From Alistipes sp. (GTDB taxonomy: Bacteria; Bacteroidota; Bacteroidia; Bacteroidales; Rikenellaceae): 64,000 bases of DNA. The position numbers were made by a program, and so were the translations under genes. Shown here piece by piece: positions 42,300 to 50,668 of the stretch; position 1 is the stretch's first letter, and every line of letters begins with the position of its first letter. Where the stretch lies: contig JAFZEX010000015.1 of NCBI GenBank assembly GCA_017560425.1, positions 1 through 64,000 on the forward strand, given 5' to 3'. The notes beneath the pieces are model-generated. The model saw only the letters and a list, made by a program, of their open reading frames with translations. It ran no database searches and was not told where the DNA came from.

Positions 42300-44246
42300 T
42301 TATCTCTTTTTACACTTTATAACAAAGCCTCCACCCCTCTGCATCACTATATTTAATTTGTCGGTGGGCGAGGTAATCTTCTCGTAGGTATATCCGCAGT
42401 CGCCATCGTTATCACGATATAGCTCCACCGTGCCTACCTCGACGGGGAGTGCAAGCTCGATGCTCATAGCCTCGTTCTCGCCATTAAGACCCGCAATATA
42501 GAGTGTGCCGTCGTTGGCTATGCGCTGCATTATTATGTGTTCGCCAATCTTGCCCGAGATGGTTTTGCTCGATGCCCATGTGGTAGGGATAGAGCTTAGG
42601 AACGATGTATATTCAGGCTCTTTGTCATATGCCGTAGGCGAGTCGCAGAGCATGGCAAGTGGCTGATCGTAAACCACATACATTGCTAACTGATGGCAAC
42701 GTGTGCCTTGGCTCATAGGTCGTGAGTAGTTTGGCGCAAACTCTTCACGCTGAGCATTGCGCATAGCTCCCGGCGTGTAGTCCATAGGGCCCGCCACAGC
42801 ACGGATAAAGGGAATTGTCACGTCGTAGGTTAGCTGGTCGTGCTCCCTGCCGAGCCACTTCATCGTCTCGAGGCCGTGCACACCCTCAAAATTTATGGCG
42901 TTGGGGTATGTGCGCTGCAATCCCGTAGGCTTGTAAACGCCGTGATAATCAACGAGCATGTGGTATTTTGCAGCTATCTCGGCTACATCGTATACGAAGC
43001 GCACCATCTGCTGGTCGTCACGGTCGAGGAAGTCTACCTTCCAGCCCTTAACGCCAAGCTCGGAGTAGTGCTTGCACAACCCCTCAATGTCGCGCTGCAT
43101 AGCCCAATAGCCTGCCCATAGGATTATGCCCACGCCACGCTCCTTGCCATAATCCACAAGCTCCGCTATATCGATCTCAGGCACTACCTTCATAAGGTCT
43201 GCCTCGCCCTTTACCGACCAGCCCTCGTCCAAAATTACATACTCGATGCCGTAGCGTGCGGCGAAGTCAATATAGTGTTTATATGTGGCGTTGTTGATGC
43301 CCACCTCGAACTCGACACCCTCCAAGCCCCAGTCGTTCCACCACTCCCAGGCAACCTTGCCAGGCTTAATCCACGAGGTATCTGCCAAGCGACAATCGTC
43401 TGCTAAGTTCCACACTAAGCGGCTATCAGCCAAATGTTTATCTTCGGTTGCAATGACCACGCCTCGCCAAGGGAATGTGCGCTTGCCCGAGCACTCGGCA
43501 ATATAGGGTTTGCGAGATTTTACCACGCCCTGCAACATATTGTAGTCGCCCTGCTCCACAACATCGGGAACAGTGGCAAACTCGGTATCAACGACACCAT
43601 CTTGGTCACGGTTCGAGAGGAACATACCGGGGTAGTCCTCGAGGTTCGACTCGACGATGCAGACCTTAAGATTGTTGTGCTCAACAACGGCGGGCGTGAA
43701 GATTAGCCTGCGCCAATCTATGTCGCTAAGCGCCACATGGTTATATGTATTCTCAAACGAAGTGTAAAACTGCGTAGGGTAGTCCGACGTAGCATCGGGC
43801 TTGAAGTTCACGTAGGGCACCCACGCCTTGTCGTTGTTGCCAAATGCGAACTCGGCAACCTCGTCAGTGATGGTGTAGTCGCCCTCGGTGTTCGATATAA
43901 AACGGTAGGCAACGCCATCGTCGTAGGCACGCAACTCCACGGCAAAGCCTTCGAACTCTACGACAGCCGAATTATAGAGCGCCTCTTTGTAGGTTTTCAC
44001 CTTGCCTCTACCTACATTCTCGCCCCACACACCATTCGATGTTATCATCTTAAGTGTTGAGGGTTCAACGGCTTTGGTGTTTGTTTTGTAGCTATATGCC
44101 CACCAACGCAATTCGCCCCCACGCCAGTCGAGCGACACGAGGTTGTTGCCACATGGCGACACCACGCCTACGATATCTCGTGGGCGCTTAGCCTCGACGC
44201 TAAGGCATAGGCACAAAGCAAATATTATGAGTAAAAATCTCTTCAT
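42300..44246 (-). CDS. GH97-family glycoside hydrolase (alpha-glucosidase/galactosidase type)
   Basis: The 648-residue protein has a signal peptide (~1-19), the N-terminal GH97 beta-sandwich, and the catalytic barrel with AWEWWNDWGLEGVEF (~299-313), YVILDEGWSVKGEADL (~341-356), GWKVDFLDRDDQQMVRF (~404-420) and EGVHGLETMKWLG (~460-472). GH97 holds inverting alpha-glucosidases (SusB) and retaining alpha-galactosidases. The Asp in WKVDF sits where the retaining group has its nucleophile, so a retaining enzyme is my tentative reading. It starts 3 bp after the rlmN stop. Confidence 0.92.
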   Translation of the reverse strand: MKRFLLIIFALCLCLSVEAKRPRDIVGVVSPCGNNLVSLDWRGGELRWWAYSYKTNTKAVEPSTLKMITSNGVWGENVGRGKVKTYKEALYNSAVVEFEGFAVELRAYDDGVAYRFISNTEGDYTITDEVAEFAFGNNDKAWVPYVNFKPDATSDYPTQFYTSFENTYNHVALSDIDWRRLIFTPAVVEHNNLKVCIVESNLEDYPGMFLSNRDQDGVVDTEFATVPDVVEQGDYNMLQGVVKSRKPYIAECSGKRTFPWRGVVIATEDKHLADSRLVWNLADDCRLADTSWIKPGKVAWEWWNDWGLEGVEFEVGINNATYKHYIDFAARYGIEYVILDEGWSVKGEADLMKVVPEIDIAELVDYGKERGVGIILWAGYWAMQRDIEGLCKHYSELGVKGWKVDFLDRDDQQMVRFVYDVAEIAAKYHMLVDYHGVYKPTGLQRTYPNAINFEGVHGLETMKWLGREHDQLTYDVTIPFIRAVAGPMDYTPGAMRNAQREEFAPNYSRPMSQGTRCHQLAMYVVYDQPLAMLCDSPTAYDKEPEYTSFLSSIPTTWASSKTISGKIGEHIIMQRIANDGTLYIAGLNGENEAMSIELALPVEVGTVELYRDNDGDCGYTYEKITSPTDKLNIVMQRGGGFVIKCKKR

Positions 44247-44249
44247 CGC

Positions 44250-45275
44250 TTATCTCTTTTCGGCGGTTGATAGTAGTCCGCAAGCAGCCTCTATATCTTC
44301 GCCACGTGAGGCACGCAAGGTGGTCTGTATGCCACGCTTAGTGAGCGTGTCACGAAACTCGATAATCTTCTCAAGCTCAGGCGAGTAGAATGGCGAGTCG
44401 GGAATCTTGTGGAAGCGGATAAGGTTGATGCGACACTTGATGCCATCGAGCAAACGTGATAGCTCCTTGATATGTCTGAATGAGTAGTTCATGCCCTCCA
44501 AAACGATATACTCGAACGACACTCGGCGCTGGTGCGTGAAGTCGTAGCGACGCAAGATGTCGCACACCTCACGAATAGAGTACGAATTCTCAATAGGCAT
44601 AATCTCCTTGCGCTCCTCGGGGAAGGGGTTGTGTAGCGACACGGCGATGTGCACCTTCGACTCGTCGAGCAAGCGAGGAAGGGTGCGAGCAACGCCCGCC
44701 GTAGATACGGTGATGCGTGTTGGCGACCATGCCATGCCCCACTCCGAGGTGAGGATGTCGAGCGTCTGAAGCAGGTTGTCGATGTTGTCGAGCGGCTCGC
44801 CCATGCCCATAAACACGAGGTTGGTGAGCTTGTCACGCTCGGGGATAGATAATATCTGGTTAATTATCTCTGTTGCAGAGAGTTGGTGGCGAAAGCCCAT
44901 GCGGCCTGTGGCGCAGAACTTGCAACCCATTTTGCAGCCCGCTTGCGACGATACGCAGAGTGTCATGCGCTCGCCATCGGGGATAAGTGCCGACTCGATA
45001 TACTCGCCCTCGAAGGTGCGGAACAGATACTTCTTGGTGCCATCTGTCGATACCGACTCCTTGAGCGGAGCGCTTAGCCCAAGCTCGCAGTTTTGCTTCA
45101 ACACCTCACGTGCCGCCTTCGACAGGTCGGTCATCGAGTCGATGTCGGTGACAAAGCGAGAGTAGAGCCATCGTGCTATCTGCTTGTGGGCAAAACGTGG
45201 CAAGCCAAGCTCCTCGCAAAGAGCCTTGAGTTGGGCGAGTGATGCCCCATATAGAGTAAATTTCGAAGTGGCCAT
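44250..45275 (-). CDS. rlmN: Dual-specificity 23S rRNA A2503 / tRNA A37 C2-methyltransferase
   Basis: RlmN is a radical SAM enzyme that methylates A2503 of 23S rRNA and A37 of some tRNAs. The 341-residue product has the cluster motif CKMGCKFCATG (~113-123), the GMGEPLDNIDNLL segment (~156-168) and the C-terminal second catalytic Cys in SRGEDIEAACGLL (~322-334). The gene leads an operon with GH97 and two GH92 genes spaced by 3, 8 and -4 bp. Confidence 0.96.
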   Translation of the reverse strand: MATSKFTLYGASLAQLKALCEELGLPRFAHKQIARWLYSRFVTDIDSMTDLSKAAREVLKQNCELGLSAPLKESVSTDGTKKYLFRTFEGEYIESALIPDGERMTLCVSSQAGCKMGCKFCATGRMGFRHQLSATEIINQILSIPERDKLTNLVFMGMGEPLDNIDNLLQTLDILTSEWGMAWSPTRITVSTAGVARTLPRLLDESKVHIAVSLHNPFPEERKEIMPIENSYSIREVCDILRRYDFTHQRRVSFEYIVLEGMNYSFRHIKELSRLLDGIKCRINLIRFHKIPDSPFYSPELEKIIEFRDTLTKRGIQTTLRASRGEDIEAACGLLSTAEKR

Positions 45276-45302
45276 ACTGCAAATAACATAGTTTACCGAC
45301 TA

Positions 45303-45310
45303 CAAAATTA
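45303..45310 (-). promoter_or_regulatory. -7 box of the rlmN-glycosidase operon
   Basis: Minus strand TAATTTTG fits TAnnTTTG, 27 bp before the rlmN ATG. Confidence 0.45.
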
Positions 45311-45337
45311 AGAAAAAATTAATATTTTTCAGCCTGA

Positions 45338-45371
45338 TTTGACATTTTTTCAAAATTAATGTATATCTTTG
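45338..45371 (+). promoter_or_regulatory. Promoter of tonB
   Basis: TTTG (45338-45341) and TATCTTTG (45364-45371), 22 bp apart; leader about 65 nt. Confidence 0.6.
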
Positions 45372-45441
45372 CGTAGTGTTGTGTGTGTATGCACATGATG
45401 CTTCATGCCTAAGTTACTAAAAACTAAAAAATTAACAATAC

Positions 45442-46137
45442 ATGGAGATTAAGAAATCACCTAAAGCAGATCTCGAAAACAAGAAGACGCTTTTCTTGGA
45501 GATCGGTCTTGTAATTGCACTAGCAGCAGCTGGCACAGCATTTGCTATTAGCTCAAAACCAGAGCCAGAGCCTTACGCACCTCCTAAGCAGGATGTTCGT
45601 GAGCAGGAGTTTGAGATGGATCGTACTATCCAGCAGCAGGATCAGCAGCAGCCTGAGCAGCAGAAGGCAAAGACTCAGGTTCTTGCCGACGTTCTTACTA
45701 TCGTTTCTAACGATACTAAGATTGACACTCCAGACCTCTTGTTCTCTGACGATGCAGCAGCATTCGAGGATTTCGAGTTCGAGGTAGAGGAGGTTGTTGA
45801 GCAGATTGTCGAGGAGGAGATCTTCGTGACTGCTGAGGAGATGCCTACATTCCAGGGCGGTGACCTCGGTAAGTTCCGTGCATGGGTTATGCAGCACGTG
45901 AAGTACCCACCAATCGCTCTTGAGAACGGTATCCAGGGTAACGTGGTTGTTAAGTTTGTCGTTGAGAAGGACGGTAAGCTCTCTAACATCCAGGTGCTTC
46001 AGTCTCCAGATAAGACATTGTCTGAGGCAGCTATCCAGGTGCTCCAGAAGTCACCAAAGTGGAAGCCAGGTAAGCAGCGTAACAAGCCTGTGCGTGTTAC
46101 CTACACATTGCCAATCTCATTCCAGATTAAGCAGTAA
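45442..46137 (+). CDS. tonB: Energy transducer TonB
   Basis: TonB passes the energy of the inner-membrane ExbBD motor to outer-membrane transporters. The 231-residue protein has a short cytosolic start, one membrane helix (~17-36), a Pro/Gln-rich then acidic linker (~38-145) and the C-terminal TonB domain (~143-231) with MPTFQGGDL, YPPIALENGIQG and GNVVVKFVVEKDG. No exbBD is beside it. From residue ~72 on (GAGCAGCAG at 45655) the gene is nearly identical in DNA to the 3' part of 16716-17933. A terminator follows. Confidence 0.94.
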   Translation: MEIKKSPKADLENKKTLFLEIGLVIALAAAGTAFAISSKPEPEPYAPPKQDVREQEFEMDRTIQQQDQQQPEQQKAKTQVLADVLTIVSNDTKIDTPDLLFSDDAAAFEDFEFEVEEVVEQIVEEEIFVTAEEMPTFQGGDLGKFRAWVMQHVKYPPIALENGIQGNVVVKFVVEKDGKLSNIQVLQSPDKTLSEAAIQVLQKSPKWKPGKQRNKPVRVTYTLPISFQIKQ

Positions 46138-46156
46138 GGCTTAGCCACATAGTATT

Positions 46157-46187
46157 GAGGGGTACCGCCTAATAGGTGGCACCCCTT
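46157..46187 (+). terminator. Terminator of tonB
   Basis: Stem AGGGGT...ACCCCT extended by CCGCC/GGTGG, followed by TAATTATAT. Confidence 0.6.
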
Positions 46188-46210
46188 AATTATATGAGGC
46201 GGTTGGCTTC

Positions 46211-46255
46211 AGTGAGAAGTGAAAGGTGAGAAGTGAAAAGTAAGGTGTGCTTCGC
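46211..46255 (+). repeat. 7-bp tandem array (GTGAGAA/GTGAAAG type)
   Basis: Units AGTGAGA, AGTGAAA, GGTGAGA, AGTGAAA are followed by AGTAAGGTGTGCTTCGCACA, which includes a short TGTGC/GCACA hairpin. The array and the trailing AGTA-GGTGTGCTT match the minus strand of 12530-12605. Confidence 0.65.
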
Positions 46256-46263
46256 ACAAGTTT

Positions 46264-46343
46264 AATTAGTAATTAGTAAAGAGTAATGAGTGATAAAGAG
46301 CAACGAAAAAATATTACTAATTGCTAATTACTCACTACTCATT
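46264..46343. repeat. Inverted pair of 7-bp tandem arrays
   Basis: The left arm has units AATTAGT, AATTAGT, AAAGAGT, AATGAGT (46264-46291). The right arm (46312-46343) read on the minus strand has AATGAGT, AGTGAGT, AATTAGC, AATTAGT. The arms face each other over about 20 bp. Confidence 0.7.
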
Positions 46344-46400
46344 GAAAACATTGCTGATTACTTATTTCTAACTAAATATTCCCCTCCTATTTAATATATA

Positions 46401-47636
46401 ATGAAAGAGGAAACAAAAGAGAGTACTAAGCGTCGCCAAGGCGAACCACAGCCTACGGTTGAGGAGCGTGACATACGTGCTGTGCTCGTGGCTGTTATTC
46501 GTGATAGCCAAAACCCCGATACGGCACACGAGTATCTCGACGAGTTGGAGTTCTTGGCCGAGACAGCAAACATAAAGAGCGTGAAGCGCTTCACACAGCG
46601 CCTACCTCAGCCACTATCAAAGATCTACGTTGGTCCTGGTAAGCTCGAGGAGATTGCCCTATGGTGCAAGGAGAACGAGATTGATGTTGCCATCTTCGAC
46701 GACGAGCTGTCGCCAGCGCAGACACGCAACATCGAGCAGGCTATGCCCTGCAAGGTGATGGACCGCACACGCCTAATCCTCGACATCTTCATGTCACGTG
46801 CGCAAACGGCATATGCCAAGACCCAGGTTGAGTTGGCGCACAACGAGTATATGCTACCCCGCCTAACAGGTATGTGGACGCACCTTGAGCGTCAGCGAGG
46901 TGGTACGGGTACTCGTGGTGGTGCTGGTGAGCGTGAGATCGAGACCGATAGACGTATTGTGCGTAACCGCATCACAAAGCTCAAGGAGGATCTCAAGAAG
47001 ATTGACCGTCAGATGGCTGTGCAGCGCTCTAATCGTGGTCAGATGGTGCGTGTGGCATTGGTGGGATATACCAACGTGGGTAAGTCTACATTGATGAACC
47101 TACTCTCGAAGAGCGAGGTGTTTGCCGAGAACAAGCTCTTTGCAACACTCGACACCACCGTGCGCAAGGTTGTCTTCGACAATCTTCCATTCCTCATGTC
47201 CGACACCGTAGGTTTTATCCGCAAGCTCCCTACCGAGCTTATCGAGTCGTTCAAATCGACACTCGACGAGGTGCGTGAGGCCGACCTCTTGTTGCATGTT
47301 GTGGATATCTCGCACCCCGGCTTCGAGGATCAGATTGCCGTGGTTAAGCAGACATTGTCGGATATTGGTGCGGGCGACAAGCCTACATTCCTTATCTTCA
47401 ACAAGATAGATGCCTATACATATACCCCCAAGGAGGAGGACGACCTAACACCAGCAACCAAGGAGAATATGTCGCTCGACGACCTTAAGAAGAGCTGGAT
47501 AGCTAAGGCAAACACCCCTTGCATCTTCATCTCGGCACGTGAGAAGGTGGGCGTGGAGAAGCTGCGCAACGACCTCTACGGCATGGTGCGTGAGATACAT
47601 GCGGGTCGCTATCCATTCAACAACTTCCTATACTAA
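46401..47636 (+). CDS. hflX: GTPase HflX
   Basis: HflX splits stalled or heat-damaged 70S ribosomes. The 411-residue protein has the N-terminal HflX domain with VGPGKLEEIALWCKENEID (~75-93), a linker helix with GGTGTRGGAGEREIETDRR (~168-186), then the G domain: G1 GYTNVGKSTLMNLL (~222-235), G3 DTVGFIRKLP (~268-277) and G4 FNKIDAY (~332-338). upp follows after 21 bp. Confidence 0.95.
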   Translation: MKEETKESTKRRQGEPQPTVEERDIRAVLVAVIRDSQNPDTAHEYLDELEFLAETANIKSVKRFTQRLPQPLSKIYVGPGKLEEIALWCKENEIDVAIFDDELSPAQTRNIEQAMPCKVMDRTRLILDIFMSRAQTAYAKTQVELAHNEYMLPRLTGMWTHLERQRGGTGTRGGAGEREIETDRRIVRNRITKLKEDLKKIDRQMAVQRSNRGQMVRVALVGYTNVGKSTLMNLLSKSEVFAENKLFATLDTTVRKVVFDNLPFLMSDTVGFIRKLPTELIESFKSTLDEVREADLLLHVVDISHPGFEDQIAVVKQTLSDIGAGDKPTFLIFNKIDAYTYTPKEEDDLTPATKENMSLDDLKKSWIAKANTPCIFISAREKVGVEKLRNDLYGMVREIHAGRYPFNNFLY

Positions 47637-47657
47637 GCATCAAACACCCCAAATACT

Positions 47658-48311
47658 ATGGTTAAGATACTAAACAAGGAGAATACCATTCTCAATAAGT
47701 TCCTCGCCGAGATGCGTGATAAGCATGTGCAGGGTGACTCTATGCGCTTTCGTCGCAACATGGAGCGTGTTGCCGAGATTATGGCATACGAGATCTCGAA
47801 GAGGCTAAACTACAAGACTCGCATGGTTGAGACCCCACTCGGCATTGCTGCCGTGGAGGAGATTAGCGACAAGGTGGTCATCGCCACAATCCTTCGTGCT
47901 GGACTACCTTTCCACCAGGGCTTCCTCAACTACTTCGACGATGCCGATAATGGCTTTGTTTCGGCATATCGCAAGAGCCGTCCCGATGGTAGCTTCATCG
48001 TAGATGTTGAGTATGTATCTACCTCGTCGCTTGCGGGCAAGACCCTTATTTTGGTAGATCCTATGCTCGCTACGGGAACATCGCTCATGCTTGTTTACGA
48101 CGCTCTTATTCGTCGTGCTGGCGAGCCCGAGCATACCCACTTTGCCGCAGCCTTCGCCTCGGAGCAGGGCGTGGAGTATGTGCGTAAGCACACCAACCCC
48201 GAGAAGTGCACGTTGTGGTGCGCATCGGTCGATCCTGAGCTTACTTCTAAGTCGTATATCGTGCCAGGCATCGGCGATGCTGGTGACCTTGCCTACGGCG
48301 TGAAACTATAA
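47658..48311 (+). CDS. upp: Uracil phosphoribosyltransferase
   Basis: Upp salvages uracil to UMP with PRPP. The 217-residue protein has the PRPP-binding loop LVDPMLATGTSLMLVYDAL (~132-150), the dyad ATILRAGLPFHQG (~76-88), and the uracil-binding C-terminal YIVPGIGDAGDLAYG (~199-213). Length is typical. It is the second gene in the hflX-upp-cyclophilin-DAHP synthase run. Confidence 0.95.
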   Translation: MVKILNKENTILNKFLAEMRDKHVQGDSMRFRRNMERVAEIMAYEISKRLNYKTRMVETPLGIAAVEEISDKVVIATILRAGLPFHQGFLNYFDDADNGFVSAYRKSRPDGSFIVDVEYVSTSSLAGKTLILVDPMLATGTSLMLVYDALIRRAGEPEHTHFAAAFASEQGVEYVRKHTNPEKCTLWCASVDPELTSKSYIVPGIGDAGDLAYGVKL

Positions 48312-48332
48312 ACCATTAAATATTAATACGTT

Positions 48333-48770
48333 ATGAAATACGCAATTATATCTACCGAGAAGGGCGACATGAAGGCTGAGTTGTACGCCAACGAGACCCC
48401 TATTACTGTTGATAACTTCGTTAAGTTGGCTGAGAGCCACTTCTACGATGCCTTGTGCTTCCACCGTGTTATTCCTGACTTTGTTATTCAGGGTGGCTGC
48501 CCTAAGGGCGATGGCACAGGTGGCCCAGGCTATACTATCCCTTGCGAGACACGTGCCGAGCGTCAGTACCACGACCGTGGCGTGTTGTCTATGGCACACC
48601 GTGGCCCTAACACAGGTGGCTCGCAGTTCTTCATCTGCCACAACCGCATGAACACACAGCACCTCGACGGCATGCACACATGCTTCGGTAAGGTGGTTGA
48701 GGGTGTGGACGTTATCGACGACATCCGTCCTGGCGACCTTATCCTCTCGATAACTATTGTTGAAGAGTAA
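48333..48770 (+). CDS. Cyclophilin-type peptidyl-prolyl isomerase
   Basis: The 145-residue protein is a minimal cyclophilin without a signal peptide, so it should act in the cytoplasm on proline peptide bonds. Motifs: [13 protein letters not shown] (~49-61, with catalytic Arg), [12 protein letters not shown] (~89-100) and [14 protein letters not shown] (~108-121). It lies 21 bp after upp and 13 bp before the next gene. Confidence 0.94.
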   Translation: MKYAIISTEKGDMKAELYANETPITVDNFVKLAESHFYDALCFHRVIPDFVIQGGCPKGDGTGGPGYTIPCETRAERQYHDRGVLSMAHRGPNTGGSQFFICHNRMNTQHLDGMHTCFGKVVEGVDVIDDIRPGDLILSITIVEE

Positions 48771-48783
48771 ACCGAAGTAAGGC

Positions 48784-49845
48784 GTGAAGGAGTTTAAGCC
48801 ACTTTTCGAGGATTGCACCCTAAGTCCGCTATATATTGCGGGCCCTTGTAGTGCTGAGAGCCGTGAACAGCTACTCTCGGCAGCCGAGGGCGTGGCACGT
48901 GCGGGCGTGCAGATATTCCGTGCAGGAGTGTGGAAGCCACGCACCAAGCCAGGCTCGTTTGAGGGCGTGGGTGCCGAGGCTCTCGAGTGGCTCAAGGAGG
49001 CTAAGGAGCGCTACTCGTTACGCATAGTCACGGAGGTGGCAACACCCGAGCATCTCGAGCAGGCACTCAACGCTGAGGTAGATGGCGTGTGGATAGGTGC
49101 TCGCACCACCACAAACCCCTTTGCCACACAGCAGATTGCTGATGCCCTGCGTGGCGTAGATACGGCAGTGCTCATCAAGAACCCCGTTATTCCTGATGTC
49201 GATTTGTGGATAGGCGCTATCGAGCGTATATATAATAGTGGTATACGCCGCATTGCCGCCGTGCACCGTGGCTTCGGCACCCATCATGCCACGCTCTACC
49301 GCAACGACCCACATTGGTCGGTGCCTATCGAGCTGCAGCGCCTGTTGCCAAATATCACGCTTATCTCCGACCCAAGCCATATTGGTGGCCGTCGTGACCT
49401 TGTTGCGCCTCTCTCGCAGCAGGCCCTCGACCTCGGCTTCTCGGGACTCATGGTCGAGTGTCACCCAACACCCGACATGGCACTGAGCGACGCCTCGCAG
49501 CAGATTACGCCCGAGACGTTTAAGTCAATAATAGATGGTCTTAAGTGGCGACGCACGCCGGCGGATAATGGTCTGCTCTCGCAGTACCGCATGCATATCG
49601 ACACCATAGATAGCCGCATCGTCGAGCTCCTTGCCGAGCGCATGGAGGTGGCACGTGAGATTGGCGAGCATAAGCGCCAGCACGGCATGGCTATCGTCCA
49701 GCGTGATAGATTTAACGAGGTGCTCAAGTCGGCAGAGGCACGTGCCGAGTTTATGGGCCTCTCGCGCAGCTTTATCCACACTATCATCACCGCCATCCAC
49801 GAGGAGTCGGTACGCCAACAGAGCGAAATCAATGGCGAGAACTAA
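48784..49845 (+). CDS. Bifunctional DAHP synthase / chorismate mutase
   Basis: The enzyme joins the first step of the shikimate pathway (phosphoenolpyruvate plus erythrose 4-phosphate) to chorismate mutase, as is usual in Bacteroidota. The 353-residue product has a DAHP synthase barrel (~1-255) with IAGPCSAESREQLL (~19-32), AGVWKPRTKPGSFEGVG (~46-62) and DPSHIGGRRDLV (~199-210), then an AroQ-type mutase helix domain (~262-350) with IDTIDSRIVELLAERMEV. The mutase part can supply feedback control. The start is GTG at 48784; no ATG is near. Confidence 0.93.
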   Translation: MKEFKPLFEDCTLSPLYIAGPCSAESREQLLSAAEGVARAGVQIFRAGVWKPRTKPGSFEGVGAEALEWLKEAKERYSLRIVTEVATPEHLEQALNAEVDGVWIGARTTTNPFATQQIADALRGVDTAVLIKNPVIPDVDLWIGAIERIYNSGIRRIAAVHRGFGTHHATLYRNDPHWSVPIELQRLLPNITLISDPSHIGGRRDLVAPLSQQALDLGFSGLMVECHPTPDMALSDASQQITPETFKSIIDGLKWRRTPADNGLLSQYRMHIDTIDSRIVELLAERMEVAREIGEHKRQHGMAIVQRDRFNEVLKSAEARAEFMGLSRSFIHTIITAIHEESVRQQSEINGEN

Positions 49846-49868
49846 ATGAAATATGGGCAATAACCAAC

Positions 49869-49897
49869 AAGGGCGGAATAATTTCCGCCCTTGTAAT
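49869..49897 (+). terminator. Terminator of the hflX-to-DAHP synthase genes
   Basis: Perfect arms AAGGGCGGAA and TTCCGCCCTT with a 4-nt loop, followed by GTAATATT. Confidence 0.75.
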
Positions 49898-49900
49898 ATT

Positions 49901-50003
49901 GAGAGTTTAGGGAAATTAGGGAATATAGAGAATATAATGAGGTCAAAGATAGATTAATAAAACTCGCTAATCTCCTTAAATTCCCTAAATTCATTAAACT
50001 CTC
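49901..50003. repeat. Inverted pair of 9-bp tandem arrays
   Basis: Left units GAGTTTAGG, GAAATTAGG, GAATATAGA, GAATATAAT (49903-49938). The right arm (49960-50003) read on the minus strand gives GAGTTTAAT, GAATTTAGG, GAATTTAAG, GAGATTAGC, GAGTTT. Both arms begin GAGAGTTTA. Related to 11630-11718. Confidence 0.72.
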
Positions 50004-50017
50004 TACTACGTCTAAAA

Positions 50018-50566
50018 CTATCTACCTCGGCGCTCCACACGCAAACGATGCATCTTCTCTTTAAAGCCACCCTCATTCAAAAACTTTTCCGAGAGCGAGG
50101 ATAGTAATTTATGTAGCAGATAGTCCTCTTGTTTAAGTAGTATTATTGCCATGTTGGCAACTGTTTCAAGAGGGCGTGACTTAGCAATCTCTACAATACG
50201 CTGATTATCTCCCTCAATACCAAGTTGTCGCATCGCAACATATTTATCCGATATCTCCGACCACTGCTCATAGCCATTAACACGGAGGAAATCCTCATAG
50301 TCAGCAAGTAGCTCCTTGAAACTTGCCTTGGCAACGTTAATCAGCTTAATACCCATCTCAATGGAGGTGTCAATATCTGCATTACCCTCAATAATATTCT
50401 GCTTACCAGAACGTGCAGCTTGCACCATTTGGTCGATATTTCTATCGCCTCGCTCAAAAGCAGAATGGGCAAAATGGTAGGTGATGTCAAATATCACCTC
50501 AGCCTTACAATAGCATATAAGTTTTTTATGATTGCCTTGGCTCTTGATTAATCTATTTCCGTTCAT
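50018..50566 (-). CDS. Four-helix-bundle suffix-domain protein
   Basis: The 182-residue protein is all-helical and has the four-helix-bundle (S23-like) pattern: RNIDQMVQAARSGKQNIIEG (~42-61) then ASFKELLADYEDFLR (~80-94) and a C-terminal basic tail. Family proteins are widespread in Bacteroidota, often as accessory genes, and their function is unknown. Neighbours give no clue; it is alone on its transcript, with a -7 box TATCTTTG at 50586-50593. Confidence 0.8.
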   Translation of the reverse strand: MNGNRLIKSQGNHKKLICYCKAEVIFDITYHFAHSAFERGDRNIDQMVQAARSGKQNIIEGNADIDTSIEMGIKLINVAKASFKELLADYEDFLRVNGYEQWSEISDKYVAMRQLGIEGDNQRIVEIAKSRPLETVANMAIILLKQEDYLLHKLLSSLSEKFLNEGGFKEKMHRLRVERRGR

Positions 50567-50585
50567 GGCAAGTATATCTTTATTA

Positions 50586-50593
50586 CAAAGATA
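50586..50593 (-). promoter_or_regulatory. -7 box of the four-helix-bundle gene
   Basis: Minus strand TATCTTTG matches TAnnTTTG, 20 bp before the ATG. Confidence 0.5.
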
Positions 50594-50668
50594 CTATTTA
50601 TTGCTTCATTAACAAAACAAAATAGGCTGAACATATCTGTCAGCCTATTCCATACATATTTCTCTTTT

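Noticed and set aside
48306-48995. 229-codon ORF on the minus strand
   Set aside because: Overlaps cyclophilin and DAHP synthase genes antisense; codon pattern follows the sense genes.
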